Under the pieces are notes generated by a model. The model did no database searches, was not told the origin of the DNA, and saw nothing but the letters and a program-made list of their open reading frames with translations. DNA of 64,000 nt from Undibacterium_A arcticum (GTDB lineage Bacteria > Pseudomonadota > Gammaproteobacteria > Burkholderiales > Burkholderiaceae_D): the NCBI RefSeq assembly GCF_042660705.1, contig NZ_JBHSUQ010000001.1, one strand, 5' to 3'. This document shows, piece by piece, positions 25,585 to 34,823 of the stretch. The translations under genes and the position numbers were made by a program. The first letter of the stretch is position 1. Every line of letters starts with the position of its first letter.

Positions 25585-26802
25585 ATGCCTGCTGCTCTTG
25601 TCACCCGCTCCGGCCTGCGCTGGTCCCTGATTCTGGCCGGTGCCAGCCTGCTGGCCGCTTGCGGCGGCGCTGGCGACAGCAATGGCAGCGCCACGCTTAC
25701 GCCGGCCAGCGGCGGGCTGAGCGCTGCCGCCAGCCTCGGCGAAAAAATCTTCAGCGACCAGAGCCTGTCGGCATCCGGCCAGCAATCCTGCGCCAGTTGC
25801 CACAGCCCGGACCATGCACACGCCGCCAGCGGCGCGTTGTCGGTCGAACTGGGCGGCGCACAGCTTGATCAGCAGGGCTTTCGCGCGGTGCCGTCGCTGC
25901 GCTACCTGAACCTGACGCCGGCCTTTTATTTTGCAAAAGACGGCACCCCGACCGGCGGCTTCGACCGCGATGGCCGCGCGCAATCGCTGGCCGAGCAGGC
26001 GCAGCGCCCGCTCCTGGCGCCGCACGAGATGGCCAATGCCGGCAAGGCCGAGGTGGTCGCCAGCCTGAGGCGAGCGCCGTATGCGGACGCGTTCCGCCAG
26101 GCGTTTGGCGCGACCATTCTGGACGACGCCGACGCGGCGTTCGAGCGCATCGCGTTCGCGTTGCAGCAATACCAGAAGGAAGACCCGGCGTTTCACCCCT
26201 ACGATTCCAAATACGATCAGTTCCTGGCCGGCAAGACCACGCTGGCCCCGGCCGAGTTGCGCGGGCTGGCGCTGTTCAATGCCCCGAAGAAGGGCAATTG
26301 CGCGGCCTGCCACACCAGCGCCAAGGGCGCCGACGGTGCGTCGCCGCTGTTCACCGATTTCAGCTACGACAACCTGGGTGTGCCGCGCAATCCGAAGATC
26401 GCCGCCACCCGCGATCCGGCCTATTTCGACCTCGGCCTGTGCGGCCCGGACCGCACCGACCTCGCCAATCGCGTTGACCTGTGCGGCGCGTTCAAGGTGC
26501 CGACGCTGCGCAACGTGGCGACGCGGCAAGCGTTTTTCCACAACGGCGTGTTCAGCAACCTGCGCGACGTGATCGGCTTCTACGTGCGGCGCGACACCAA
26601 CCCGGAACAGTGGTATCCGCGCGGCGCCGACGGCAGCGTGCAGAAGTTCAACGACCTGCCGCCGCCATACCAGCGCAACGCCAACACCAGCGAAGCGCCA
26701 TACAACCGCCAGCCCGGCATGGCGCCGGCCTTGTCGGACGCCGAGATCGACGACGTGATCGAATTCCTCGGCACCCTGACCGACGGGTATCAGGCGCATT
26801 AA
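25585..26802 (+). CDS. di-heme cytochrome c peroxidase/MauG-family lipoprotein
   Basis: The 405-residue protein has a lipoprotein signal (Leu-Leu-Ala-Ala-Cys-Gly-Gly) and two c-type heme motifs, Cys-Ala-Ser-Cys-His near residue 70 and Cys-Ala-Ala-Cys-His near residue 240, the layout of bacterial di-heme peroxidases and MauG-like oxidases. Segments such as Val-Pro-Thr-Leu-Arg-Asn-Val and Phe-Phe-His-Asn-Gly-Val-Phe are also typical. It should sit in the periplasm attached to a membrane and exchange electrons with peroxide or another redox partner. It is the first gene of a Fur-box operon that continues with a porin, an FMN-binding protein and ApbE. Confidence 0.88.
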   Translation: MPAALVTRSGLRWSLILAGASLLAACGGAGDSNGSATLTPASGGLSAAASLGEKIFSDQSLSASGQQSCASCHSPDHAHAASGALSVELGGAQLDQQGFRAVPSLRYLNLTPAFYFAKDGTPTGGFDRDGRAQSLAEQAQRPLLAPHEMANAGKAEVVASLRRAPYADAFRQAFGATILDDADAAFERIAFALQQYQKEDPAFHPYDSKYDQFLAGKTTLAPAELRGLALFNAPKKGNCAACHTSAKGADGASPLFTDFSYDNLGVPRNPKIAATRDPAYFDLGLCGPDRTDLANRVDLCGAFKVPTLRNVATRQAFFHNGVFSNLRDVIGFYVRRDTNPEQWYPRGADGSVQKFNDLPPPYQRNANTSEAPYNRQPGMAPALSDAEIDDVIEFLGTLTDGYQAH

Positions 26803-26844
26803 CAAGCCCAACTAAATTGATTATTTAAATAGAGAAAGCTCACC

Positions 26845-28167
26845 ATGAAAAAAACCATCCTGGCGCAAGCCATCCTCGCCGTGCTGATCGGCGCCCCGCT
26901 GGTCGCCTCCGCCACCGAAGCCGAACTGATGCAAAGACTCGACCAGATGGCGGCCGAGCTGAAACAGATGAAGGCCGAACTGAGCGCCAGCAAGCAAAAG
27001 ACCGAGGCGCTGGAACAGCGCCAGAACGCGCAGGCCGCGGCACCTGCCACCGCGCCGGTGGCTGCTGCACCAGCGACAGAAGCTGTCGCAAGCACCTCGG
27101 GCATCGCGCTCGGCGCCAGCACCGTGCTGTCGAGCTACGGCGAAGTCAATTACAGCCGCCCGCGCCATGACGGCAGCGCGGCCGAGACCGATGTCGCGCG
27201 CGCCGTGATCGGCGTCACCCACCGCTTCGACGACAAGACCAAGATGGTGGCCGAATTCGAATGGGAACACGCAGTCACCTCGGCGACCGACAGCGGCGAA
27301 GCGGCAGTCGAACAGCTGTACGTCGAGCGCGAATTCGGCAACGGCCTGCGCGCCAAGGGCGGCCTGTTCCTGATCCCGGCCGGCCTGCTCAATACCAACC
27401 ATGAGCCGACCGCGTACTACGGCGTGCAGCGCAATTTCGTCGAAACCGCGATCATCCCGAGCACCTGGCGTGAAGCCGGCGTCGGGCTGTCGTCGACCAT
27501 GGACAACGGCCTGACCTGGGATCTGGGCCTGACCACCGGCTTCGACCTGACCAAGTGGGATAGCACCTCCGAAGACGGGCGCGCATCGCCGCTCGGCAGC
27601 ATCCACCAGGAAGGCCAGCACGCGAAGTCGCGCAACCTGGCGCTGCACGGCGCGCTGAACTGGCGCGGCGTCCCCGGCCTGCTGCTCGGCGGCTCGGTGT
27701 TCACCGGCAAACTGGCGCACGGCACGGCCGACTTCGCCGCGCCCGATGCGCGCCTGACCTTGTGGGATCTGCACGCCCGCTACACGCCGGGCAAGTGGGA
27801 CCTGTCGACCGTGTATGCGCGCGGCACCATCAGCGACACCGAGGCCTTCAACCTGGCCAACGCCGGCAGCCCGACACCGGTGCCGTCGAGCTTCTACGGC
27901 TGGTACGCACAAGCGGCTTACCAGCTGTGGAAGAACAGCGATTACAAGCTGAGCCCGTTCATCCGCTACGAACAGTTCAATACCGCCAAGAGCTATAGCG
28001 CGATGCCGGCCGGGCTCGGCATCGCCACCGCGGCCGACGAGAAAGTCTGGACCGCCGGCGCCAACTTCAACATCGGCGAAGGCGTGGTGGTGAAGGCGGA
28101 TTACCAGAAGTTCAAGCAAGACAATTCGCGTGACCGCGTCAATCTGGGGCTTGGGTATTCGTTCTAA
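26845..28167 (+). CDS. outer-membrane porin of the OprO/OprP-like type
   Basis: The 440-residue protein has a signal peptide ending Val-Ala-Ser-Ala, then a coiled-coil of about 35 residues rich in Leu, Met, Glu and Lys, an Ala/Pro-rich linker, and a long run of alternating amphipathic beta strands that ends in Tyr-Ser-Phe, the usual outer-membrane insertion signal. N-terminal coiled coils of this kind hold trimeric porins together. The family is often called phosphate-selective porin, but here an iron- or redox-related solute is equally possible, as it is 42 bases after the di-heme peroxidase gene in a Fur-box operon. Confidence 0.82.
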   Translation: MKKTILAQAILAVLIGAPLVASATEAELMQRLDQMAAELKQMKAELSASKQKTEALEQRQNAQAAAPATAPVAAAPATEAVASTSGIALGASTVLSSYGEVNYSRPRHDGSAAETDVARAVIGVTHRFDDKTKMVAEFEWEHAVTSATDSGEAAVEQLYVEREFGNGLRAKGGLFLIPAGLLNTNHEPTAYYGVQRNFVETAIIPSTWREAGVGLSSTMDNGLTWDLGLTTGFDLTKWDSTSEDGRASPLGSIHQEGQHAKSRNLALHGALNWRGVPGLLLGGSVFTGKLAHGTADFAAPDARLTLWDLHARYTPGKWDLSTVYARGTISDTEAFNLANAGSPTPVPSSFYGWYAQAAYQLWKNSDYKLSPFIRYEQFNTAKSYSAMPAGLGIATAADEKVWTAGANFNIGEGVVVKADYQKFKQDNSRDRVNLGLGYSF

Positions 28168-28204
28168 TGCTGATTGAAAGCGCAATAGGTCTACACTTTG
28201 CCTG

Positions 28205-28331
28205 ATCGTCCCCTCCCCTTTTAAGGGGGAGGGTTAGGGTGGGGGTAGTGCGGTCGATTAACGATAATGTTTGTTTATCGACCACCACACCCCCATCCCA
28301 ACCTTCCCCCTCAGAGGGGGAAGGAGCCGAA
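28205..28331. repeat. palindromic intergenic repeat inside the Fur-box operon
   Basis: Two C-rich/G-rich hairpins flank a core GTGCGGTCGATTAACG...ATCGACCACCAC, closely like the middle of the element at 21120-21386. It lies between the porin and the FMN-binding protein genes and would be a strong RNA hairpin in a common transcript. Confidence 0.7.
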
Positions 28332-28386
28332 CAAGCTACCGCGTCTTCCAAAATGGACGACGCGGGCTTTAACTGAATCGAAGTTG

Positions 28387-28920
28387 ATGAAACCATTCTA
28401 TATCGCCGCCCTGACCCTGGCCACCACCGCCGGCAGCGCCTTCGCGACCCAGTATCTGACGGCAGAGCAGGCGCAGCGCGTGATGTTCCCCGACGCCAGC
28501 AGCTTCAAGGACGCCAGCCTGCAACTGACGGTCGAGCAGATGCGCCAAGTCGAGAAACTGGCCGGCGAGCCGGCGCGCTCGGTCAACTGGCGCGTGTTCG
28601 CCGCCTACCAGGGCGATACGCTGCTCGGCCACGTGGTGCTGGACGACGTGGTCGGCAAGTTCGAGCTGATCTCGTACGCGGTCGCGCTGAACCTCGATGC
28701 CAGCATCAAGCAGATCGAGATCCTGAGCTACCGTGAAAGCCATGGCTTCGAGATCAAGAGCCCGGCCTGGCGCAAGCAGTTTGTCGGCAAGACCGCGCAA
28801 GCCGGACTGGCGGTCGGCGACGGCATCGCCAACATCAGCGGCGCGACACTGTCGTGCAACCACGTGACCGATGGCGTGCGCCGCATCGCGGCGATCGCGC
28901 AACTGATGTTGAAAAAATGA
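28387..28920 (+). CDS. exported FMN-binding-domain protein (flavinylation substrate)
   Basis: The 177-residue protein has a signal peptide ending near Ala-Phe-Ala-Thr. The C-terminal part is an FMN-binding domain: Gly-Asp-Gly-Ile-Ala-Asn-Ile-Ser-Gly-Ala-Thr with T154 as the probable residue to which ApbE links FMN through a phosphoester bond. Similar domains carry electrons in Rnf/Nqr and extracellular electron-transfer chains. The next gene is ApbE, 37 bases downstream, which strongly supports this role. The ATG at 28387 is chosen because the in-frame extension upstream runs into the repeat. Confidence 0.85.
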   Translation: MKPFYIAALTLATTAGSAFATQYLTAEQAQRVMFPDASSFKDASLQLTVEQMRQVEKLAGEPARSVNWRVFAAYQGDTLLGHVVLDDVVGKFELISYAVALNLDASIKQIEILSYRESHGFEIKSPAWRKQFVGKTAQAGLAVGDGIANISGATLSCNHVTDGVRRIAAIAQLMLKK

Positions 28921-28957
28921 CGCCGCACAAAATAAGCTTGAACAACTGACGCTAGCC

Positions 28958-29833
28958 ATGTCTTCGCCATTGCCCATCACGCGCCGCGCCCAGCCCTGGC
29001 TCGGCACCCTGGTCGAGATCAGCATTGCCGACGCCGACAGCGCCGACGCGCCAACCACGGATCATGCTGCGGCGTTTGCCGCCGCCTTCGGCGCGATCGC
29101 CGCGGTGCAGCGGCTGATGAGTTTTCACGACGCGGCGAGCGACGTGTCGCGCTTCAACCGGGCGCCGGTGGGTGCGGTGCTGGAGGTCGATCGGCAGACG
29201 CTGCAGGTGCTGCAATGCGCGCTGCAGATTCATGCCGCCAGCGGCGGCCTGTTTGACATCGGCTGTGGCGCGACGCTGGCCGCCTGGGACTATCTGCCGG
29301 CGCCGGATGGACTCGACGTGCCGACCTTGGCCAGCTGGCCGCGCCCGCCGCTGTTGCGAATCGAGGATGCGCGGCGCATCACGAAAACCGCCGCCGCCTG
29401 GATCGACCTCGGCGGCATCGCCAAAGGTTATGCGGTCGATCAGGCGATCGCGGCACTGCAGGAGGCCGGCATCGGCTTGGCCTGCGTCAATGCCGGCGGC
29501 GACCTGCGCGTCTATGGCGAATACGGTTTTCCGGTCGCGATCCGCGATCCCCGCCAACCGGGCCGCGCCGCCCGGCAGACCCGGCTGAGCAACCAGGCGA
29601 TGGCCAGTTCCGGCAGCTATTTTTCGCAGAAGGCCTTCGCCGAGCGCGAGGTCAGTGCGCTGATCGACGGCCGCGACGGCCGCCCGCTGACCGGCCCAAT
29701 CGACCCACTCAGCGCCACCGTATGCGCGCCGAGCTGCATGCTGGCCGACGCGCTGACCAAGGTGGTGCTGGCCAGCGCCGACCCGCAGCACCCGGCGTTA
29801 CGTCAGTTCGGCGCGTCTGCTTTTATAATCTAG
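28958..29833 (+). CDS. apbE: FAD:protein FMN transferase ApbE
   Basis: The 291-residue protein has the ApbE landmarks: Leu-Met-Ser-Phe-His-Asp near residue 53, Asp-Leu-Gly-Gly-Ile-Ala-Lys-Gly-Tyr-Ala-Val-Asp, Asn-Ala-Gly-Gly-Asp-Leu-Arg-Val-Tyr-Gly, Ala-Ser-Ser-Gly-Ser-Tyr-Phe and a late Asp-Ala-Leu-Thr-Lys. The family uses FAD and Mg to attach FMN covalently to Thr or Ser of periplasmic redox proteins. No signal peptide is obvious, so the site of action is unclear. Its target is most likely the neighbouring FMN-binding protein. Confidence 0.93.
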   Translation: MSSPLPITRRAQPWLGTLVEISIADADSADAPTTDHAAAFAAAFGAIAAVQRLMSFHDAASDVSRFNRAPVGAVLEVDRQTLQVLQCALQIHAASGGLFDIGCGATLAAWDYLPAPDGLDVPTLASWPRPPLLRIEDARRITKTAAAWIDLGGIAKGYAVDQAIAALQEAGIGLACVNAGGDLRVYGEYGFPVAIRDPRQPGRAARQTRLSNQAMASSGSYFSQKAFAEREVSALIDGRDGRPLTGPIDPLSATVCAPSCMLADALTKVVLASADPQHPALRQFGASAFII

Positions 29834-29857
29834 ACCTTGCCCGCCAATACCATCCAG

Positions 29858-30367
29858 ATGCGCTCCCCTCATCCGCCGAAGCACCCCGCCAAGCCCCGGC
29901 CGCACAGCCTGCACCATCCGTCGGCGCCGCGGCCAGTCAGCCTGAAACTGGAACGCTGGCAGCGCCGCGCGCTGTATGGGGCATTTGCGCTGCTGACGCT
30001 GAGCGGCCTGCTGTGGCTGCTGGCCCATTACTGGTGGCGCCCGGTCGGCGAATATGGCGAAACCATCAGCCCGCTGGAGCCATGGGCCATGAAGCTGCAT
30101 GGCGCGGCCGCAATGCTGGCGCTGTTCCTGGTCGGCGGCATCCTGAACAACCACATCCGCCGCGCGCTGAAATCGCGGCGCAACCGCAGCAGCGGCTGGG
30201 CCATGGTGGCACTGCTGGCGCTGCTGACGCTGAGTGGCTACGCGTTGTACTACATCGCGGGCGAACAGAGCCGGCCGCTGTGGTCTGTACTGCACTGGAT
30301 CATCGGGCTGGGTCTGCCGCTGCTGGTGCTGCTGCATATCGTGCTGGGGCGCCGCTCGGCACGCTAG
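29858..30367 (+). CDS. four-helix, histidine-bearing membrane protein (b-type cytochrome/DUF4405-like)
   Basis: The 169-residue protein has a basic, Pro- and His-rich cytoplasmic N terminus and four hydrophobic helices. Histidines occur in helix 2 (Lys-Leu-His-Gly), at its end (Asn-Asn-His-Ile-Arg-Arg) and twice in helix 4 (Val-Leu-His-Trp; Leu-Leu-His-Ile-Val), which could ligate one or two b hemes. This would carry electrons from the quinone pool across the inner membrane to the FMN-binding partner. The ATG at 29858 begins 24 bases after apbE. The heme assignment is inference. Confidence 0.68.
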   Translation: MRSPHPPKHPAKPRPHSLHHPSAPRPVSLKLERWQRRALYGAFALLTLSGLLWLLAHYWWRPVGEYGETISPLEPWAMKLHGAAAMLALFLVGGILNNHIRRALKSRRNRSSGWAMVALLALLTLSGYALYYIAGEQSRPLWSVLHWIIGLGLPLLVLLHIVLGRRSAR

Positions 30368-30572
30368 CACTACGACGAGCTCAGATCTGCGTGCAGCGCC
30401 GCATGTGCAGAGGGGTCCTGCGCGGTGAGTCGTCGAATGGTGATCATCACATAGCCTATTTTTTGAGTTCGGGATTTAAGTCGGAGCTCAGGTTGCGAGC
30501 ACCGGCCGTGGCGACAGCGCGACGATCGCTGCATGTTGCGAGGACGCCCGTCGCGCTGCTGCAGCACATTGG

Positions 30573-30972
30573 TCAGGCGGTCGGTTTGCGCGCCACGGTC
30601 GGCTTCTTGGGCACGACCTTGGGCGCGACCTTGACCGCGTTCTTGTAGCTGGCCGCGACCCCAATCGCCTCGGTCGCCAGCGCCATCAGCTGCGCCGGCG
30701 ATTCTAGCAGTTCACCCGGCACCTCGTAAAAACGGGTGACATCGACCCGGCCCTTCTTGGTCGCATACCGGAAGCAGTCGCTGCCCATTTTTTGATACTT
30801 GGGGCGCGTCACGTCATTGACCGCAAAATACAGCGAATTACCCATCACCATCGCAAATTGCAGGCCGCCGGCAGTCAGCGCGACGCCGCCGAAATCGGCT
30901 GCGCGCCAGTTCGCGGATCGGCGCCAGTTGCTCCATCACGAACGTGACGTAGTCGGACGTCCTGGCCATCAT
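30573..30972 (-). CDS. TfoX N-terminal-domain protein, frameshifted as read
   Basis: Two frames join into a protein of about 133 residues. The first gives Ser-Asp-Tyr-Val-Thr-Phe-Val-Met-Glu-Gln-Leu; the second gives Phe-Gly-Gly-Val-Ala-Leu, Ser-Leu-Tyr-Phe-Ala-Val and Arg-Phe-Tyr-Glu-Val-Pro. These are the ordered motifs of the TfoX_N domain found in competence regulators and many stand-alone small proteins. Two bases are missing from the run at 30892-30894; restoring them gives the expected Arg-Phe-Phe-Gly-Gly. The C terminus is a Lys/Pro/Val-rich basic tail. Whether it affects competence is unknown. Confidence 0.75.
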
Positions 30973-31351
30973 GCTGGTTGCACCGCACCGGGCCCGCGCC
31001 GGGTCAAGGCGGCCGACGCTGGCATCCTGCATTTATTTTTCAACATCCCGTGTTCCATTCATGCTGGTCGATTGGCGCGTCACGATACAACAAGAAAACT
31101 GGCAAACCCGATTGAAATCCGGTTCGGCGAATATAGCCTGTCGTCGGAGCAGCGACAACCAAAAATCGATCGCGCGGTGCCGCATCAAGCCCTGTGCGCA
31201 GCGTTGCCATGCGGCAATAAAATCCGGCAAGTGTTGTCGACCATGCTATATTTCGCAGCGCATCGATGCCGGCTATTCCGCCGCCAGATCCCGCACCCAA
31301 TGCACGATTGCACGACACCCGATTCTGATCGTTCCTCGAGGAATGCCACGC
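30973..31351. other. intergenic region between divergent genes
   Basis: These bases separate the TfoX-domain gene from the NERD-domain gene. I see no gene or structured RNA here. Confidence 0.45.
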
Positions 31352-32107
31352 ATGCTGATCAAACGACTGACACCGACGCACACCTATCTGCAATACGGCG
31401 ACGACCACGCGCACGACGCGGCGGGCAAGGCGCTCCGGATGGCGAACAACGACCGGACCCGGATCGCGATGCAGGCCACCTGCAATGTGGCGGCCGAGCT
31501 CGACAGCGTGTTCGCCAGCCGGCCCGACGTCGCGGTGCTGCACGATGTGCGGATCAGGACCGAGGACGGCAAGCTGCATATCGATCATTTATTCATCACG
31601 CACAACTTCCACGTCTTCATCGTCGAGTCGCGCACCGCAGGCCAGACGCTGGGGATCAGCGATCAGAAACAATTCACGCTGACCGATCCACTCGGTAGCG
31701 CCTATGCGATCCCATCGCCGCTGCGGCAACTGATGCGCAACCGGGCGCTGCTCAAGCGCCTGCTGCGCCAACTTGATTTGCCGAAGCGCTTCGGCCGCAC
31801 GCTGCAGCCGAGCTTTCATCACTATCTGCTGATCGATCCGCAGGCCGAGGTGCAGAACCAGTCGGATATCGACTTCCGGTTGTTCGTCAGTCCGTCGCAG
31901 CTGATCGCGTTGATCGACCAGCAGGCCGGCAGCCGCTCGCTGTTCGGCTTTTTGCAACGGATGCCGAGCCAGCAATTGCGCCAGACCTCGCGCCGGATCG
32001 CGCAGATCCATGCGCCGAAAGGCGTACGTTTTTCCAGCAAGTTCCGGCATGTGGCGGCGGCGGAACAACCTGTGCCGCGCAGCGTGCTCGGCAATACTCC
32101 CCGCTAA
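31352..32107 (+). CDS. NERD (nuclease-related) domain protein
   Basis: The 251-residue protein has an N-terminal Glu-Leu-Asp-Ser-Val-Phe and then Val-Leu-His-Asp-Val-Arg-Ile...Ile-Asp-His-Leu-Phe-Ile-Thr-His-Asn-Phe-His-Val-Phe-Ile-Val-Glu-Ser, the order E...D-H-L...E-S of the NERD fold, which belongs to the restriction-endonuclease-like superfamily. The usual catalytic Glu-x-Lys is Glu-Ser-Arg here, so nuclease activity is doubtful. ATG 31352 fits an AGGA box nine bases upstream. No partner helicase or phosphatase gene is adjacent. Confidence 0.75.
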   Translation: MLIKRLTPTHTYLQYGDDHAHDAAGKALRMANNDRTRIAMQATCNVAAELDSVFASRPDVAVLHDVRIRTEDGKLHIDHLFITHNFHVFIVESRTAGQTLGISDQKQFTLTDPLGSAYAIPSPLRQLMRNRALLKRLLRQLDLPKRFGRTLQPSFHHYLLIDPQAEVQNQSDIDFRLFVSPSQLIALIDQQAGSRSLFGFLQRMPSQQLRQTSRRIAQIHAPKGVRFSSKFRHVAAAEQPVPRSVLGNTPR

Positions 32108-32251
32108 ATTCAAGAAATACAGCTTATCCCGCTTGGTTTTATTGGGCTGCAAATAATACGGGTGGCAGTATATTTTATATCCACGAAGGCCCGGTCGAGC
32201 TGAAGCTGGATCTGCGCCGGCAGCGCGCTGGCGCTCAGGACGATGACATCG

Positions 32252-33295
32252 CTAGCGCAACAGCGCAACCAGTTCGCGCGTCAATGCGGCGGCCGGTATT
32301 TCATTGCAGCCGCTGGCGTTCTGGCCCGACCATAGCGGCGAGAAATCGCCGCTGCCGGTGCTCTCGGCATGCGCGCGCAGCGGCGCGATCGCCGCGCTCG
32401 CGAGCGGAAAGGCCGGCGCGGCGGCGCTGATCGGCCCGAGTTCGCGCATGACCCGGTTGACGATGCCGCGCGCCGGGCGGCCGCTGAACAGATTGGTCAG
32501 CGCGGTATGGTGTGCCGCCGCGCTCTTCAGTGCGGCGCGATGCACGGCACTGGTGCCCGCTTCCGGACAGAGCAGATAGGCGGTGCCGATCTGCGCGCCG
32601 GCCGCGCCGAGCGCCAACGCAGCTGCGACCCCCTTGGCATCGGCGATGCCGCCGGCCGCGATCACCGGCAACCGCACCGCTTGCACTACTTGCGGCAGCA
32701 GCGCGAAGGTGCCGAGCTGGGTGCTCAGATCGGTGCTGAGGAAGATGCCGCGGTGGCCGCCGGCCTCCAGCCCTTGCGCGATGATGGCGTCGGCGCCGTG
32801 CGCCTCGAGCCAGACCGCTTCCTCGACCGTGGTGGCACTGGCCAGCACCTTTGCGCCCCAGCTTTTGACCCGCGCCAGCAATTCAGGGGCCGGCAGGCCG
32901 AAATGGAAACTGACCACCGGCGGCCGGAATTCGGCCAGCAGCTCGGCCGCCTCGGCGCTGAACGGCAGCCGCGCCGGAGCGTTGGGAGCCGCCGCCGCAT
33001 CGATACCGAATTCGCGGTAGTACGGCACCAGCGCCGCGCGCCATGCGGCATCGCGCACGGCGTCGGGCAGCGGTGAGCGGTGGCAAAAGAAATTGACGTT
33101 GTACGGCTTGCTGGTCTGCGCTGCGAGCGTGCTCAACTCGGCGAGCAGCGCATCCGACCCCAACATCGCACAGGGCAGCGAGCCGAGGCCGCCGGCGTTC
33201 GACACCGCGATCGCCAGCGCGCTGCCCTGCACGCCCGCCATCGGCGCCTGGATGATCGGCAACTCTATCCCCAGCAACTGTTGCAGCGTCGTCAT
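32252..33295 (-). CDS. NAD(P)H-dependent flavin oxidoreductase / nitronate monooxygenase family
   Basis: The 347-residue TIM-barrel protein has the N-terminal Gln-Ala-Pro-Met-Ala-Gly-Val, a central Gly-Leu-Glu-Ala-Gly-Gly-His, and the FMN-phosphate loops Ala-Ala-Gly-Gly-Ile-Ala and Gly-Ala-Ala-Gly-Ala-Gln-Ile-Gly-Thr. These define the 2-nitropropane dioxygenase-like family, which oxidises nitronates or reduces quinones. It lies 52 bases after gabD on the same strand and may be co-transcribed with the GABA genes, though its link to that pathway is unknown. ATG 33295 is preferred over a longer in-frame start. Confidence 0.87.
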   Translation of the reverse strand: MTTLQQLLGIELPIIQAPMAGVQGSALAIAVSNAGGLGSLPCAMLGSDALLAELSTLAAQTSKPYNVNFFCHRSPLPDAVRDAAWRAALVPYYREFGIDAAAAPNAPARLPFSAEAAELLAEFRPPVVSFHFGLPAPELLARVKSWGAKVLASATTVEEAVWLEAHGADAIIAQGLEAGGHRGIFLSTDLSTQLGTFALLPQVVQAVRLPVIAAGGIADAKGVAAALALGAAGAQIGTAYLLCPEAGTSAVHRAALKSAAAHHTALTNLFSGRPARGIVNRVMRELGPISAAAPAFPLASAAIAPLRAHAESTGSGDFSPLWSGQNASGCNEIPAAALTRELVALLR

Positions 33296-33347
33296 GCTTG
33301 CCCCCGTGGTTGGTGTGCGCGTCACTCCGCGCGGCACTGCAGCCGGA

Positions 33348-34802
33348 TCAGATGCCGCCGATGCACATATATTTGATCACCAGGTAGTCGTCCATCCCGT
33401 ACTTCGATCCTTCGCGCCCCAGCCCGGATTGCTTGACGCCGCCGAACGGCGCGATCTCGTTCGAGATCAGGCCGCTGTTGATGCCGACCATGCCCGACTC
33501 CAGCCCTTCGGCGACGCGCCAGATGCGGCCGATGTCACGCGAGTAGAAATAGCTGGCGAGGCCGAATTCGGTATCGTTGGCCAGTGCCAGCACGTCGTCT
33601 TCGGTCTTGAAGCGGAACAGCGGCGCCATCGGGCCGAAGGTTTCTTCTTTCGCGACCCGCATCTCGGCGGTGACGTCGACAATCACGGTCGGCTCGAAAA
33701 AGCTGTGGCCGAGCGCGTGGCGCTTGCCGCCGGTCAGCACGCGGCCGCCCTTGGACAGTGCATCGGCGATGTGCTGCTCGACCTTTTCGACCGCTTTCTG
33801 GTCGATCAGCGGTCCCTGCGTGACGCCGGCGTCCTGGCCATTGCCGACTTTCAGCTGGCTGACCGCCGCCACCAGTTTTTGCGCGAACGCGTCATACACG
33901 CCGTCCTGCACATAGATGCGATTGGCGCAGACGCAGGTCTGGCCGGCATTGCGGTATTTCGACGCGATCGCGCCCTCGACCGCAGCATCGAGGTCGGCGT
34001 CGTCGAACACGATGAACGGTGCATTGCCGCCCAGTTCCAGCGACAGTTTCTTGACGGTCGGCGCGGATTGCTGCATCAGCAGACGACCGACCTGGGTCGA
34101 CCCGGTGAAGCTGAGTTTGCGCACGGTCGGGTTGGACGTCATCTCGCCGCCGATCGCACGGGCGTCGCCGGTGACGACGGAAAACACGCCGGGCGGCACG
34201 CCGGCGCGCTCGGCCAGCACCGCCAGCGCCAGCGCCGAATACGGCGTCGCCTCGGCCGGTTTCAGCACGATCGGGCAGCCGGCGGCGAGTGCCGGGCCAA
34301 CCTTGCGCGTGATCATCGCAGCCGGGAAGTTCCACGGCGTGATCGCGGCGCAGACCCCGATCGGCTGCTTGATGACGACGATGCGGCGGTCGGCCCACGG
34401 CGACTCCATGGTGTCGCCATTGATGCGCTTGGCTTCTTCACCGAACCACTCGAGAAACGAGGCGGCGTACGCAATTTCGCCCTTGGCTTCGGCCAGCGGC
34501 TTGCCCTGCTCGGCGGTCATCAGGAGCGCGAGATCGTCGACGTTGGCCAGCAGCAGGTCGTTCCATTTACGCAGGATCGCGCTGCGTTCCTTCGCGGTCT
34601 TCTTGCGCCACGCAGGCCAGGCGTCGTTGGCGGCGGCGATCGCGCGGCTGGTCTCGGCCGCACCCATGTGCGGGATGGTGCCGAGCTGGTCGCCGGTGGC
34701 CGGGTTGGTGACCGGGAAGGTGGCGCCGTTGTCGGCGTCGCACCATTGTCCGTTGATATAGGCTTGCTGACGCAGCAGCGTGGGATCTTTCAGTGGCAAC
34801 AT
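33348..34802 (-). CDS. gabD: succinate-semialdehyde dehydrogenase (NADP-type)
   Basis: The 484-residue aldehyde dehydrogenase has the Rossmann segment Thr-Pro-Trp-Asn-Phe-Pro, the general base Glu in Leu-Glu-Leu-Gly-Gly-Asn-Ala-Pro, the catalytic Cys in Asn-Ala-Gly-Gln-Thr-Cys-Val, and a late Glu-Glu-Thr-Phe-Gly-Pro. Overall it reads as GabD rather than a betaine or phenylacetaldehyde enzyme, and the gabT gene on the same strand supports that. It oxidises succinate semialdehyde to succinate, the last step of GABA degradation into the TCA cycle. Confidence 0.93.
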   Translation of the reverse strand: MLPLKDPTLLRQQAYINGQWCDADNGATFPVTNPATGDQLGTIPHMGAAETSRAIAAANDAWPAWRKKTAKERSAILRKWNDLLLANVDDLALLMTAEQGKPLAEAKGEIAYAASFLEWFGEEAKRINGDTMESPWADRRIVVIKQPIGVCAAITPWNFPAAMITRKVGPALAAGCPIVLKPAEATPYSALALAVLAERAGVPPGVFSVVTGDARAIGGEMTSNPTVRKLSFTGSTQVGRLLMQQSAPTVKKLSLELGGNAPFIVFDDADLDAAVEGAIASKYRNAGQTCVCANRIYVQDGVYDAFAQKLVAAVSQLKVGNGQDAGVTQGPLIDQKAVEKVEQHIADALSKGGRVLTGGKRHALGHSFFEPTVIVDVTAEMRVAKEETFGPMAPLFRFKTEDDVLALANDTEFGLASYFYSRDIGRIWRVAEGLESGMVGINSGLISNEIAPFGGVKQSGLGREGSKYGMDDYLVIKYMCIGGI

Positions 34803-34823
34803 GGGATCGCTCCGGAGGTGAAT

